Positions 23,007 through 35,700 of a DNA stretch of 64,000 nucleotides are shown piece by piece; the stretch's first letter is position 1, and each line of letters starts with the position of its first letter. The stretch is from Branchiostoma floridae (taxonomy: Eukaryota; Chordata; Leptocardii; Amphioxiformes; Branchiostomatidae). A model generated the notes under the pieces. It did not search any database, was not told the origin of the DNA, and saw only the letters and a list, made by a program, of their open reading frames with translations. The stretch is taken from assembly GCF_000003815.2 (NCBI RefSeq), contig NC_049993.1, positions 16,512,897 to 16,576,896 of the forward strand. The letters are read 5' to 3'. A program made the translations under genes and the position numbers.

Positions 23007-24680
23007 GGCGAGGGCGAGTAACTACCGGGAGCACACGCGTCAGGACGGGGAGAAAGTTTCTCTGTCTCCCGCGCGGGGAGAAATAGGGCGCAAAATAAGC
23101 GGGGGTACGCTCCGCAGGTCTGTATGCCGTTGTTTTGTTAGGCTGTCATCGAAGTAGGTCGACTTACGCCAAAAAATCGCTACTGTTGATTAATGAGCAA
23201 AAGTAGACTTGGAAAAGCCATAAATTGTTACGACGTCATGTCACAAACACTGATTGCAAAACATTGGCACGTACATTTTCCAAAGTAAGGAAGATTTATA
23301 AAGCTTAAGCCTTACTGCATACATCTATGTGATTTCCTTGGATTGGAACAAATATCTAATTTTCAAAAGTTGAAATACGACGAAAAACACCAAAAGCAAC
23401 AAAACATGAAACAAACAAAGAAAGAATAGCATTGGAGATCATTTGATAAATTTCTTGATGAATTCTTTTAAGAACTTCAAACAAGCTTCCTTCACCTTTG
23501 TTTTGATTGACTCTTATCTTTGTTTTCTTAATTCGGTGACGCCCACTCCAGGTAAGTACCTCTCCGTTCCCGCATGTTCCACCTGAGAAGTGACATGAAA
23601 GTCCTGCCGGCCTCTGACCCTGTTCCTGGTGCTGCTGTTCACCCAGGTTAATAACCCCCGGGTGACGTGCAAGAAGACGCAGCACCTACTTCAAACCCTG
23701 AATCTAACAGATCCCACCGCTGTTGCTACCAGACTAAGTCCTTGACTGCTACTAGTTTCATCTGATCTTTCTGTTGTCTTCCGTTATGAAGCGTAGTAAA
23801 GTAAAAACACAAAGTCTACATTCGAGAATTAATAAGATTCCAGAAATCCCCGCACAATTCATAGGTCAGTTAATGTTGCATCTAACCAAACGTTGCGAAT
23901 TTCTTGTTGACCCTTTGTCTATCACCCAACGAAACTTTGTGTAATTGAATTGTCTTTACAAGCAGATTATGTAGGTAAGCGAAGCGTTGTTAAATCTTTG
24001 ATAGATCTTAGGACGATCACCGACAAAGTTGGCCCAAAATATTAAAGTACTTTCATCTCTATCCCAACAAATGTTCAACAGTATGCAATAGTTTCTGAAC
24101 TAATTGTGAGACTTTATAAGAAAGCAGGTCACTTAAGAAACACAGACGATGTTTCTGTCCACGTGGATCCGTACCCCGCCTGTCGTGCCAAAGGTCCCCT
24201 TTTGTTCCGCTGCACCGAAGAGTGGATAATAGATTGCGAGAAACGGGCGTGTGTTGTTGAGAGGGGGTTACGTATTCTTAAGGAATACAAACGGAATGCA
24301 TTATGTCTATTGAGCAGTGTTGTTACATACTATTTTCACGGTTTGTTTGGAACCCCTTTCCCCATTGTATTTACTCATAAACTTTCTCAATGAAAGAGCA
24401 CTTTGGAGTTGTTTCTGTCATATGTACACACAACACACTAGGTGTTGCTAATCTTTAGGGAGTGTCTACTTTGATCTGGTAATTCAAGTATTCATACGTG
24501 TGTTTTTCCATTTTTTTAAAGATAAAAATCTCAACTTCCTTTTGCAAAGTTTCGTAACATGTCAGTCAATGAGATGTACGTGCTTTATTTTTTTTTCTAC
24601 GATGAGGGCTACTGTGTGGATTTCTGAGAAAAATCAAGCGTCCGTAAACGCTTAACAAAATCCCTTAAGGGCTGAGGTCA
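23007..24680. other. Start of the 9.7-kb divergent intergenic region
   Basis: The first 150 bases upstream of the TspO-like ATG are GC-rich (cccgcgcggggagaaa) and may be promoter. Beyond that I see no exon, RNA or complete mobile element. Short open frames (for example 24106-24393) show no family resemblance. Confidence 0.4.
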
Positions 24681-24681
24681 T

Positions 24682-24702
24682 TTCACGTGATCATCACGTG
24701 AA
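24682..24702. promoter_or_regulatory. Perfect palindrome with two E-boxes
   Basis: Ten-base arms TTCACGTGAT and ATCACGTGAA flank a single C, giving a 21-bp perfect inverted repeat that contains two CACGTG E-boxes 11 bp apart. It lies 8 kb upstream of the TIR gene and 1.7 kb upstream of the TspO-like gene. Paired bHLH sites are a possible reading; a function is not shown. Confidence 0.4.
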
Positions 24703-24919
24703 CACGTTTTTTTTTCAGGCTTAGAATGACGTCACAGCTATATGTCTCCAAGCAGATGTTGGGTGTAAGATCTTTAAGTCGTCTAATTGTAGTCTCAATG
24801 GGGGGAATAATTTACCAGGTGAGTTTGAACACCAGAGTTTCATTTCCCGACGGACTGACACTCTCGACCAATGACTCGCCCTGTGTTTGCCACATTCTGG
24901 TATCCATAATCCTTTAGGA

Positions 24920-25125
24920 AAACCTGGATAGGATAACGATAACATTTTCAAAGCGGGCTCAGCTTGTGGAAACAAAAAATAGAAATGTATACGTAAAAAT
25001 ATGCTCTAAGAATGACCACGCCTATTCTATTTACGTCTTGTGTAGTTTAGCGTCTTTTATATCATACTTTTCGTTCCCGAGCTGCCCGACCGAGCCCTGG
25101 TTTGGGAATGACGAAGCACGTAGGC
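24920..25125. mobile_element. MITE family B, copy 2 (diverged)
   Basis: aaagcgggctcagcttgtgg, ggaaacaaaaaatagaaatg, ttttatatcatacttttcgt and gtttgggaatgacgaagcac follow the order of the interior and right end of the element at 6646-6848. The right end retains TAGGCCTTTTA. The left end is eroded. Confidence 0.55.
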
Positions 25126-26810
25126 CTTTTATGGTTACATTGGTTTTCGGATTTCTCCAGTAGTTATGTTATTAGATTTGTCTGGCACCAACCAGTCAAA
25201 AGATCCCAAAAGCTTTTCAGAGAATCCAGGATACTTGGAAAACCATCATAAGATGTTACGGCCTTTCACTCAAACATCTGCCCGGAGGTTACTATATACA
25301 GGTCACTGAATAAAAATTATCGGCGCGTCACTGCCTGAGGTATTACCAATGGCTGTCTGAGTTCAAGAAGTTTTCATAGTGGAGAGCATCACCGCCCGAA
25401 GTATGTACAGGTCACACATTTGGAATATTTGCAACGCTCCTGAAGACTCTAAGTCCAGTGTTTTGATCTGCTTAGAGAAGAGGATACTGTTACTGGTGTT
25501 TGTTTGATTTTGGCTTGTATTACAGATAACGGTGGATCAGGCACTCCACACTTGTGAACTAATGAAACTGTACATTAAAGCTGTTAAGGTGTTCATCCAA
25601 AGAATTTCCAATCTAGCAAATGTTATTTAAATCCTTAGACCCTTAATGCTTCTGAATGGTTAAAACCAGACGTTCCAAACCATACTAACTGTTACCCCCT
25701 CTCATCATCTTCTGGAAGAGTTGTAGTGAATGCCTATCAATGGCACCATTTACATTTGTCTAATGGTACATACTACCATAAGCAACACTCATCAGAAATT
25801 GTCATGAGTAACAATCCTTACCGTAAACGTTTCCAAGTCAGCTAGGCCTGTTGTGTATGACTCATTGACTGAGGATACATTAGTCTCGATCCTTCTCCCC
25901 CTAACCGTCAGTCTTAAGTTTCTCACCTTTGTCTCCTGACCTCCCGACACCACCTATGGGGGACCACCGACCCAAAATAGGTCAATGGGTTCATACCAGA
26001 CATGCGGTTTGCTTTGTCTCTGCCGAAGGAGCTTCTGTCGAGGCGTTCAGGGTACAATTTTGTCTCGAGTCAGCAACCTCATTTTTTTTTCTAAAGACTG
26101 AGTACTTAACCCTTTTAGAGAGCGCTATACTTCATGCATTACCCCTTTCCATTAACCCTGTGGCAACTTGAGTTGAGCTCAGTGAAATGGCCAAGTGGGT
26201 GGAGTGTTTAAACCAGTCGGTAGGCGGCCCCGGTCTTGTCATACTTTAAAGTCGATAGTTAGAAAACTGGTAAATGTCTTGGATCAAAAATCACAATTTA
26301 AACATTGGCGCTTACACTAGTACTAGTAGAAGCATTTTCTGTACCAGTAATGTTAATTATCTTGTTGGGCTAAACGGGATATCCGAACTAACATGCATAT
26401 TGCTGTGCCGATCTGTGCGTCGGTTCGTTTCAAATATCAAATATAATGTTAGATTCGGGTACGCTGACTTCGCTTTACGTCGCCAATTCCCCTCAAACGT
26501 CACATACGTAGAAGGCATCAATTTTGGGCTACGGATTACTTGATTACTTGGTACTATACCTTCCACGCAAAAGATCATCCGTTCCCCTGTCATTACCTGT
26601 TAGTAATTTAGGTTTCACAGTTTACTACTAAAACGCCATGTCTCCATAGGCATGTGATTAACGCCCCCTACCCTTAACAAGAGTGAGTTACACCCTATAA
26701 AGTTCTGCGGGAGGCCACACGTAACGGTTGTTGTCAGACTTTAGTCCCAGGCAGATATGGTTGGAATGTCCACACCCTATCCGAGGCGTGGTGCGGATGG
26801 AATGGTCATG

Positions 26811-27118
26811 TTTGCCATCGTGGCTACGTTACGAGTAATGCAGTTTGGAATGTGTTATTCACTACGCATTTATTTGGAGGTTGCCAAATAGAGCCAGATA
26901 TCTATCACATCCGATAAGTGATTTTTATTTTTATAACGTATCTAAGGGATATTAAAATACCTATAATGAAATAACTAGTCTGGAATTGTTTGCCATCTAT
27001 ACTAAGCTACGCGCAAATCAGTTTGGAATGTGTTCTCTATGCATTCATTTGTAGGTCGACAAATAGAGCCAAATATCTATCACATCTTATAAGTGATTCA
27101 TTTTCATAAAGACATTAC
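26811..27118. repeat. Diverged tandem duplication, about 178-bp period
   Basis: tttgccatcgtggctacg, cagtttggaatgtgtt, aatagagccagatatctat and cacatccgataagtgatt at 26811-26930 recur as tttgccatctatactaag, cagtttggaatgtgtt, aatagagccaaatatctat and cacatcttataagtgatt at 26988-27105. Confidence 0.8.
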
Positions 27119-27943
27119 ACGCGATATCTTTAAGCATGATAAGGTCTAAAGATGAACTGTATCAACATTACATAACGTGTTATAGGACAATCCTTGTTTA
27201 GCCTGGGATACAGTCTTGATGTTCACACCTCCGGTTTGTTCCTCAACGGTCACTCTTTTTGCAGAAGTCTGCAAACAAGGCTAGAAGAAGGTTTTACTTA
27301 TGTTAACATTCATTAATGGTGAGATAGTTCATCTCCAATATACAATGTATATATACCTGACTTCGTCCTAGAAAAAGGGCACCGGGTACAACTATAGCAT
27401 GGAGAGATATCGATATAGTCCGTCACCAATACACCTGACATCGTACTTTTGCCCGTACAAGGCTGAATACGAGGCTAGACAAGGGGTTCAATTATGAAAC
27501 ATCCACTCAATTCAATCCATGCCCGACATACTTGACTACGCCTTGAAGGCTGAATATATATATATTAGGCCAGAAAAAAATCAAGTATCACCCTACAAAT
27601 ATAATTCTATCTGTGTCAAGAGAATATCCATGGGCTAAAGTAGTATCTCTTGACCCCCGGTGGCCAATGGATACTGCTTCGGTCCATCGATACTGGTTTG
27701 CCAGCGGTAGATCTGCTTGAAGGTGCTTAAAGTATAGCACCCCCACCCCACCGCACCCATCCCTGCCATATTGACTACGTGCTGTTGTCACCTGTCAGGT
27801 ATGCTGCAGGACGACTTTGTCAGCGTCGTGCCCTTTGACCTTACACATCTGCTCACCTGGGTAAACGGTGAATAACGCATCGGCGGAGGATCACAGCTCA
27901 ATCTATCTAACTTATCCCTCACTCTGACAGCGAGCGGTGGATC

Positions 27944-28428
27944 AAGCCCCTGTCACATATCCACAACTTTGGTCCCGACCACTCCCCGATGTTGGCGCCT
28001 TGAATCATTCCTATATATTCATAATCTCTAAGTAGATCCTACGGCAGCATAAGATATATAGTATCAAAAGCCGACCTAGGTCTGTGTTTGGCTACCGAAG
28101 CAAACAAACTGCTAGGCCGGCTTCACTCTTCTGGCAGCTTTTGATATTGTCTTATGCTACCGTATAATCTGCTTGGAGATTACCTATTCTCAGACTGTCT
28201 AAGCGTGCTCCTCTGGGCGCGTCCAAGCAGTATATTACTTTACCGACCTTTTGATTTATTGAAGTTATATTCGGCAGGCGCAGACGCATTTTATACAGAC
28301 TAGTACGCAACCTTGCCAACCTACTCCCGACTGCAGATGACGACCTTGCTCACGAATAGCTAGCTAGGTCTAACATGGCCTGGGGGAGGTCGGGAGTCCA
28401 TGGTCGGCTATGTGTGTGTCAGGGGCTT
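27944..28428. mobile_element. MITE family D, copy 2, with another MITE nested inside
   Basis: The left end AAGCCCCTGTCACA and right end TGTGTCAGGGGCTT lie 485 bp apart. The interior contains the family C element at 28022-28182 and the repeat shared with 5735-5905. A further right-end copy, TGTCAGGGGCTT, lies at 28446-28457, suggesting a second broken element next to it. Confidence 0.6.
28022..28182. mobile_element. MITE family C, copy 1 (foldback, TAATCTC...GAGATTA)
   Basis: A 161-bp element whose arms are imperfect inverted repeats of about 45 bases: TAATCTCTAAGTAGAT, ACGGCAGCATAAGA and TATCAAAAGC on the left against their complements on the right. It is non-coding. A partial relative is at 57951-58050. 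Confidence 0.75.
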
Positions 28429-28459
28429 CATTAATTCTCAATTACTGTCAGGGGCTTTA

Positions 28460-30840
28460 TCAATTCTCCATTTACAACTGGATTACTGACCTATAGTTTT
28501 GACCAAATCAAATGAAGTAGTCCTGATAGATCATGTCAATTTCGTCCAAAAATGAATTTACGTGTTCAATTAAGATATGCATGCAATTTAGTCTGTATGC
28601 AAAAAGGTATGTGTTGAATAGATTTAATGTCTAATTTCACAGGATATGAAACAAGATGCTTTGATAAGGTACCCTCAGTTGGTACTGCCCTGTATTTGTC
28701 GTGCTTAAAAGCAGATATAAGTTTATTTAAATTGCAACAAATGCACCAACAAGTGTCACGTTAATTTGACATTAGCTTTGGTTGAGAGTTTGGTTGCCTT
28801 GCTAGAAGTTAAAGCCTCGTAGAAGATACCATATGTCAATATTGTGGCAAATTAGGTGGGAAACGTCATACAGGGAGTGTGTAGCAATTGTATCTAATTG
28901 TATCTGTTACACACATCAGCTGTACTCGCCAAGCAGAGGTTAGGCATCAGCTTTATATTCATCAGGCTTTCTTGTTTGGACGAGAAAACAATGAAAATAG
29001 AAAGCCCGATATTATTAACGCCTACATTGATGCCTCAAACAAGCTGGGGCCTCACCTGGAGTGTGTATATCAACAAACTATTCAACCCGAACACAACATC
29101 GACATAGAAGTTTTAACTTCCCATCATCTCCCAGGACACACCTTAAAACGACACAAATGGCGGCTCCCTTTGTCCTTAAGTATATTTTGCAGGTGTTACC
29201 TTCGCTCTGTCTATAGACCATCTGGAGTGAAGCAAACAATGGCACACCCTGCCTCTAAAGGACTAACGACCTCTCGGACTCACTTCAAACAGAGAGGACA
29301 AATGAAGAAAAATAGAACATGATGTACACTATGTGAAACTGCACCTTATTTACAAGACTACATACGCTGCTGGGAAAATGGTAGAAACTGGCCAAATAAT
29401 CAATTGATACATGTATGCCAGAGTACTCCTATGGCCAGCTAACTCCTTTTGTTCATTATCTATTCAGTTAACTTGACAAGTTGGCCAATTTTGACCAATT
29501 TTTCAGCAAACGATCGAATCTGATAGAGTCAATCTTATGTACTGTACTGCAGCTACACTGGGGGTATTACAAAAGGACGCTATGCCTATGGGAGCTCGAG
29601 TGAGGTGACGTGTAAGCTGGGTGTTACCGCCCTGTACATCAATTATTTATCACTAACAACGGACGGGAGGACACGGAATGACCTTCGATATACACGTCGG
29701 CCATGTTGGTTCCAAAGACCGAAATACGAGAAAGACACTATTTGAATTTCATTAGCTTAGAACTCCGATGTAAATCTTCTCAAAGAAGAGATGTCAAGGG
29801 AGAAATACGCCATGACGACACATACAAAACCGTCTTTTCTAAGGACGGAAAAAGGGCGCGTGATACGAATAGGAAATTGCAAATTTTGACCTGTTATAAG
29901 GCCATTTTAATGCCACAGTTTTAAAGTGATTTTACTTAACTGATAGCTATCTTTACACGAAACTTTCGGTGATGGCAGCTTAATTGTTTTTGAATGATGT
30001 TGTAACAATCACAGCCAAACTATGGCTTGGCTATTTCAGAATGATGCTGCGTTACAAATGAACTGTCGCAAACTGAATCCGAGTGTGTCATAGAGCAAGG
30101 GGATCCACGCAAAACATACACACCAAATATCACACAATTCTTCCATGTTGAAATGTACTGTGTTTTTCTCACCGTGGAACAAAGGGGGCACACACGAGGC
30201 CTAAGGCACATTAGTTCCCACGTCACCTCAGAAAACGTATCCACCCAGGCAACGTCTGAACAATAACCACAAAGGACAAGCCCAGGCCACCGTCATGGTC
30301 ATGATTAGGAAGCGTTTTTGTTCTGCAATGTCAAGAGCATCGTGAACGAAATAAGGTTGGAACAGAGAGCGAAGAAACTGCCTGTTTCTCTCCTTACAGA
30401 AAATCAGTCTGTCCCCTTGTCTAGTCCTGTGTATCCTCAGGGTGATTAGATGAACTACAAAGACGCTTCTTTCAGCGAGAGGTCGAGCAACTTTTCACTC
30501 ACCTAAAAATGTTATCCTCAAAAATGTCTCGCTCTTTCCTGACGCAGGTCTGAAGATTTCTCGATCTACCGGGATGTTATCCGACCCTGTACGCTCCCAG
30601 CACACCGACTGTCCAGGCGTAAACCACAACGTTCCCTCCCTTTACCGGCGCGTCATGTGAGGGTGGGGCACACGCTAGCAGCCCGTCGGACCGACACAAA
30701 TGACAGCAAGACGACCAGACAATAGAGCCGGGGTCATGAGGTGTCAGGGTGGGACGCGTAGCCTCCAAGCAGGCTTACAGGGCTTTGTACGGACCTATAG
30801 TGTGTTGTCTTCTGATTGTATATCAGTGCTGAATGTAATG
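28460..30840. other. Intergenic, nothing supported
   Basis: No exon-like sequence or structured repeat recognised. The longest open stretch (28888-29322) begins at a non-ATG codon and its translation resembles no family I know. Confidence 0.4.
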
Positions 30841-30844
30841 CTAC

Positions 30845-30999
30845 TTCACTTTTATCCGGGGCTAACCTATATCCGTTATTTGCATGATATCTGGGGATAT
30901 CAAGCTGACGGTGGTTTTGAACTGCAAAGCTGTGAAATATATCCCTAAATATCCAGTTTAAAAAAAACGAACATAGGTTACCCCGCGGATAAAGGTGAA
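30845..30999. mobile_element. MITE, TTCAC/GTGAA ends with ATCCGGGG arms
   Basis: The left arm ttcacttttatccggggcta and acctat is matched inversely by the right arm ataggttaccccgcggataa and aggtgaa. Total length is 155 bp. The interior holds a smaller palindrome, gatatctggggatatc. It is non-coding. Confidence 0.7.
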
Positions 31000-32440
31000 C
31001 TAGGGGAGAGACTTTCTACAAGAAACTGGGTACTATTAGAACTGATTCTACGATCAGAAAACAACACACAACCAAAGCAAACCAGCCTTACCCGAAAGCC
31101 TGCTGACAAGGCTACAGGACGCGTCTGCCCTATGCGTCACTGTGCATTGTTGCAAACAGGTTAGAGACCTAGTTTGAAAGTGTAAAATTTGCCAAATAAG
31201 GGAAACAATTTGCTAGAGTACTCAAATTGCTTGAGATGGCAGTAGTGTACACAGAGGAGTGTGCCGGAGCATAGTAGTTTTTCTTAGATGTTTGCTCTTG
31301 TCATGGGTTTCTTAGCGTCGTAGAACAAATATTCAGTCGATCATTATCTTAAAAGGAGACAAGAAATATTTGCGTTGATTTATAAACCACCAGGCAGCGT
31401 GTGTTACCCATATGCCCGGGTTATGTTAGCCCTGCATGTACATTTTCATGGACTTATTTGTCGAATAAAACTTGGATTTACAAGAAATATCAGTGAACTT
31501 GAGATATCAAACCCGGAGGTTCGGCTGCATTACCAAGCCTTCAGATGTCCCAAAATCTTACAATTTCAAGGTCTAACGTACCCACATACCTAATATCAAT
31601 AAGATCCTTTCATGACTTATGGAGTTGTATTGTTCACACACACACGCACGCACTTAAGCAAGCACACAAACACGCAATCACACAGTCACATATAGAAACA
31701 AACATACAAACAAAACCACACATTCAAACACTACCAAAATTTAACCTTCTTAGCGAAGGTAACAACGTGTTGTGTAAAGATTTGCAAGGTTTAACAACTG
31801 AACCCTCCCGACTCATATTTAAAAGTGGGCTAACCGGTTCTTTTGACGTCAGTTCGTCAAGGCAAGTGTTGAAAACTGTGTGTGGGGACACCTAGCGATT
31901 TGAAGAATCATAGCAATGAATAGTCGTGTACAAAATTTAACATCATACCCATGTGTTTGTTGTATTGGAATCATTTCTACAGATCATTCGGCTGTTATCA
32001 ACTGATTTTCGTATGTTGCAACAATGTATTATCACCTTGGCAGCTCCACTACCTAGTAGGTCTTGTCAACGGCAAAGAAGAACACAAGAACAAACTGCAG
32101 TGGTTTGGAGATCAGCTATACCCAGAGCAAAAATACACCTTACAATCACATACTAGTATAACCATCTACAATGAAAGGCGGGGGCGTTGGGCCGCGTCTA
32201 CGTCAAGTCAAGTCTAGTGGAGTGTACAAGTCGTCTCGAAAATGCGTGACTGTGTAAACCCGGCCATCTAGAGGGAGAACGCACGGCATTGGTCCCATGT
32301 GTAAAACAGGTACGACGGACGCACGTCTGTGTCGCCGCTGTGTTCGTGACTAAATCTTATTTGAAAAAAAAACAAACTGTCCAAGTTTAGTTCTTCAACA
32401 AGTGGTATGACCCTTATACCCTCCCCTATTTACTAACAAA
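31000..32440. other. Intergenic, nothing supported
   Basis: Contains a short CA-rich patch near 31636-31680. Otherwise no gene or repeat that I can support. Confidence 0.4.
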
Positions 32441-32449
32441 CAAGTTCCG

Positions 32450-32560
32450 CCAATCAGATTATAAGAAACGGTCACGAGGTGTGACGTACGTCACAGTTCT
32501 GAAGGCGGGGGATTCCCGGTGTAGTTGGGGGCCAATCGTGACGTCTAATAGAAGTAGTTA
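32450..32560 (+). promoter_or_regulatory. Candidate promoter of the TIR-pseudokinase gene: CCAAT boxes, CRE-like palindrome, kappa-B site
   Basis: In order: CCAAT at 32450-32454; the perfect palindrome TGACGTACGTCA at 32482-32493; GGGGATTCCC at 32508-32517, a full match to the kappa-B consensus GGGRNWYYCC; a second CCAAT at 32532-32536; and TGACGTC at 32539-32545. The block ends about 235 bp before the ATG. Motif matches are seen directly; use as a promoter is inferred from position. Confidence 0.55.
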
Positions 32561-32779
32561 GAACTAGTTAGAAGATTAAAGTTACCAAAAGGGCAGGCAA
32601 ACGAGACGCCCTTGTGGTGATCACCTGTCTGAAAAGTTCCGTCGGGACGCTGCACACCTACATGGCGGAGTTGAAAGTGTTCTAGCCGCAGGTGAGGCAG
32701 CTACAGGTGTTTCCCGTTCGCTCCACGCCTCCCGGAAGTAACACGAGAAAAATAAAACAATACCGCCGTACCTGAACCC

Positions 32780-35700
32780 ATGGCTGCCGTAGGTAAGTAC
32801 AACAGCCGATCTGGCGACTTTATTTGCTGTCTAGTGAGTTCTTCTCTGTTCCCCATATTGTCTGCACCTAACCTAACCTTAAGTTGCATTAAGCTACATT
32901 ATTTCAATTTGTAGACCTAACTAAAGTGAACATGCGAAAGTTTATTTATGTGTTAATAATTGCATGGCACGGTGGTAAGCTGTGTCACGGTATGCGGGAC
33001 CGAGTATGTAACCAAATTCACCATTTTGTTTGCCTAATGGTAGGGGACTTTGTTACCACTCACAGCGCCATTGTCGAACAGTAAGCCGAACAGCTATCAC
33101 GGTGTGTTGGTAACAAGTGTATCACAAGTACTGTGTAAAGGAAGGGCTCGACAGCGATATGGGCTTTATACCTGCTGGTATCCAGTCAGATATTCTTCGT
33201 TATTCGCGTAGTCTGTCCAAGCCATACTATGTTTATCTATGCTGACGATAATGTCTTTCTAAAACACGTCTCAACTTTGATGTCCCGAAAAAGAACTACA
33301 GGCATACGAAGGATCATAGATCTACCTGGAATTCAAATTGATTCTAATTACTTATTTCTAACTAATTTCTAAACCTTTTCACGGTTTCACTTTCAGGTCT
33401 AATTCTTAGAAAAGTGACGTATTCAGGAGTTGTTATTAACTTAATAAGTCTTCTCAGTGCAATATTTCATTGAGTGGATACCTGAACTCCTTCAATGAGC
33501 CAGACTTTCTTTTCCTTTTTACAGACAAGGACACTCAGGTTAATAATCTATTTTAAAAGTGCCAAATACACAGACCAACCGGCTTGATGAGATAAAGGTA
33601 GACCCCCCCCCCAAGCCTTTTTGAGACGTAGTGGTAGTGTTGTTATCCACTTTGTTAAGGGCATGGTATTGGATTTTTACCATGGTCAATATTGACCGAA
33701 GGAGGCCATATATGTATTGGAAGGAGCCCATCCCTCTCCTTCCATCTTCCCGATAGGTAATTTTAAACAAATAGATGACGTAAGGAATTCGAAAGGAATG
33801 TGAAGTGCCTTTCCCAAAGGTACAAGATCCGTAGCATGGCAGGATTCGAACCTTGAACATCTCGGTTCTGGGCTAATTGACAGTTTGCACCCAGACCCAG
33901 ACAGGCGACACCGGCGGTACGGGGTCCATGACGTGAAAGGGCACTTTGCTGCTGACCTAAATGTTTATTGATTACGTGGTTATCTCGTTGCTAAGGTGAA
34001 ATCAAAGTGCACCTGTCAGCTTATAGTTATTGTTGAAAAGCCTGCGTAGGGCCAAGCTCGTAAAGGCTGTTCAAGCGGTACATACTGGAGACAGGAAGAA
34101 CAACAATGTCCCACATTCTTGGGTTGTTAAAACTCTGCACCGGTGATACAATTGGGCATAAGCAGTGGTACATTGCTCCAATCGTTGTTCTTTCTCACAG
34201 GGTTGTCTTCAGCTTTGATTTTGTCGGTCTCTCCAACTCTTTGTTTGCGAGCCCGTGTTGTTGTTTTGCTGTCATTTTACTGGGAGAAAAGTTACCCGGA
34301 CAATAAGGAGACACTGAGACCTGTACATGTAGTGATAGGGGTGTCACATGACTACATAAATATATAAAACTCTACAGGGAGTCGTTTGGAACAGATAAGC
34401 AGAATACGGAGTAAAGATTCAAATATACTTCTATGGACTTAAAGTGGTATTGAACCCCACCCCCGTCCATGTGCCTTAAACAGTTGTTGCCATCCAAGTA
34501 ATACCTTGCACATCTTGATTCAATATCACACCGATTTATTTCCCTAGCCTGTAGCTCATATAGGCAGAGTAGGAAGGGAGGGGGTGGGGGTGGGAGAGGG
34601 TGTCTGGAGGACCTGCCCCCTGTAATGACGTAACACAAATCTTTCTTTCTCAGAAGTCCCCCCGTATGACGTCCACCTGCCGTACGAAGGCGAGGCGTGC
34701 GGAGAGTTCATGTCCAGCAGGCTGATGGACCCTCTGGCTGCAGCCGGGTACAGGACCTACACAACCAAGTACTACCTACCCGGACAGGTGAGTGTTACAC
34801 CTACACAACCAAGTACTACCTACCCGGACAGGTGAGTGTTACACCTACACAACCAAGTACTACCTACCTGGACAGGTGAGTGTTACACCTACACAACCAA
34901 GTACTACCTACCCGGACAGGTGAGTGTTATACCTACACAACCAAGTACTACCTACCTGGGCAGGTGAGTGTTACACCTACACAACCAAGTACTACCTACC
35001 CGGACAGGTGAGTGTTACACCTACACAACCAAGTACTACCTACCTGGACAGGTGAGTGTTACACCTACACAACCAAGTACTACCTACCTGGACAGGTGAG
35101 TGTTACACCTACACAACCAAGTACTACCTACCCGGACAGGTGAGTGTTACACCTACACAACCAAGTACTACCTACCCGGGCAGGTGAGTGTTACACCTAC
35201 ACAACCAAGTACTACCTACCCGGGCAGGTGAGTGTTACACCTACACAACCAAGTACTACCTACCCGGGCAGGTGAGTGTTACATCTACACAACCAAGTAC
35301 TACCTACCCGGGCAGGTGAGTGTTACACCTACACAACCAAGTACTACCTACCCGGGCAGGTGAGTGTTACACCTACACAACCAAGTACTACCTACCCGGG
35401 CAGGTGAGTGTTACACCTACACAACCAAGTACTACCTACCCGGACAGGTGAGTGTTACACCTACACAACCAAGTACTATCTACCCGGGCAGGTGAGTGTT
35501 ACACCTACACAACCAAGTACTACTTACCTGGGCAGGTGAGTGTTACACCTACACAACCAAGTACTACCTACCTGGGCAGGTGAGTGTTACACCTACACAA
35601 CCAAGTACTACCTACCCGGACAGGTGAGTGTTACACCTACACAACCATGTACTACCTACCTGGACAGGTGAGTGTTACATCTACACAACCAAGTACTACC

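Noticed and set aside
24106-24393. 95-codon frame in the divergent intergenic region
   Set aside because: No homology recognised, no splice or promoter context.
28888-29322. 144-codon frame
   Set aside because: Starts at a non-ATG codon, no recognisable domain, in repeat-rich intergenic DNA.
33525-33538. 14-base micro-exon (GACAAGGACACTCAG-like) between exons 1 and 2 of the TIR gene
   Set aside because: It enters in phase 1 and leaves in phase 0, which breaks the frame of exon 34654-34787, whereas direct splicing from 32792 preserves it.
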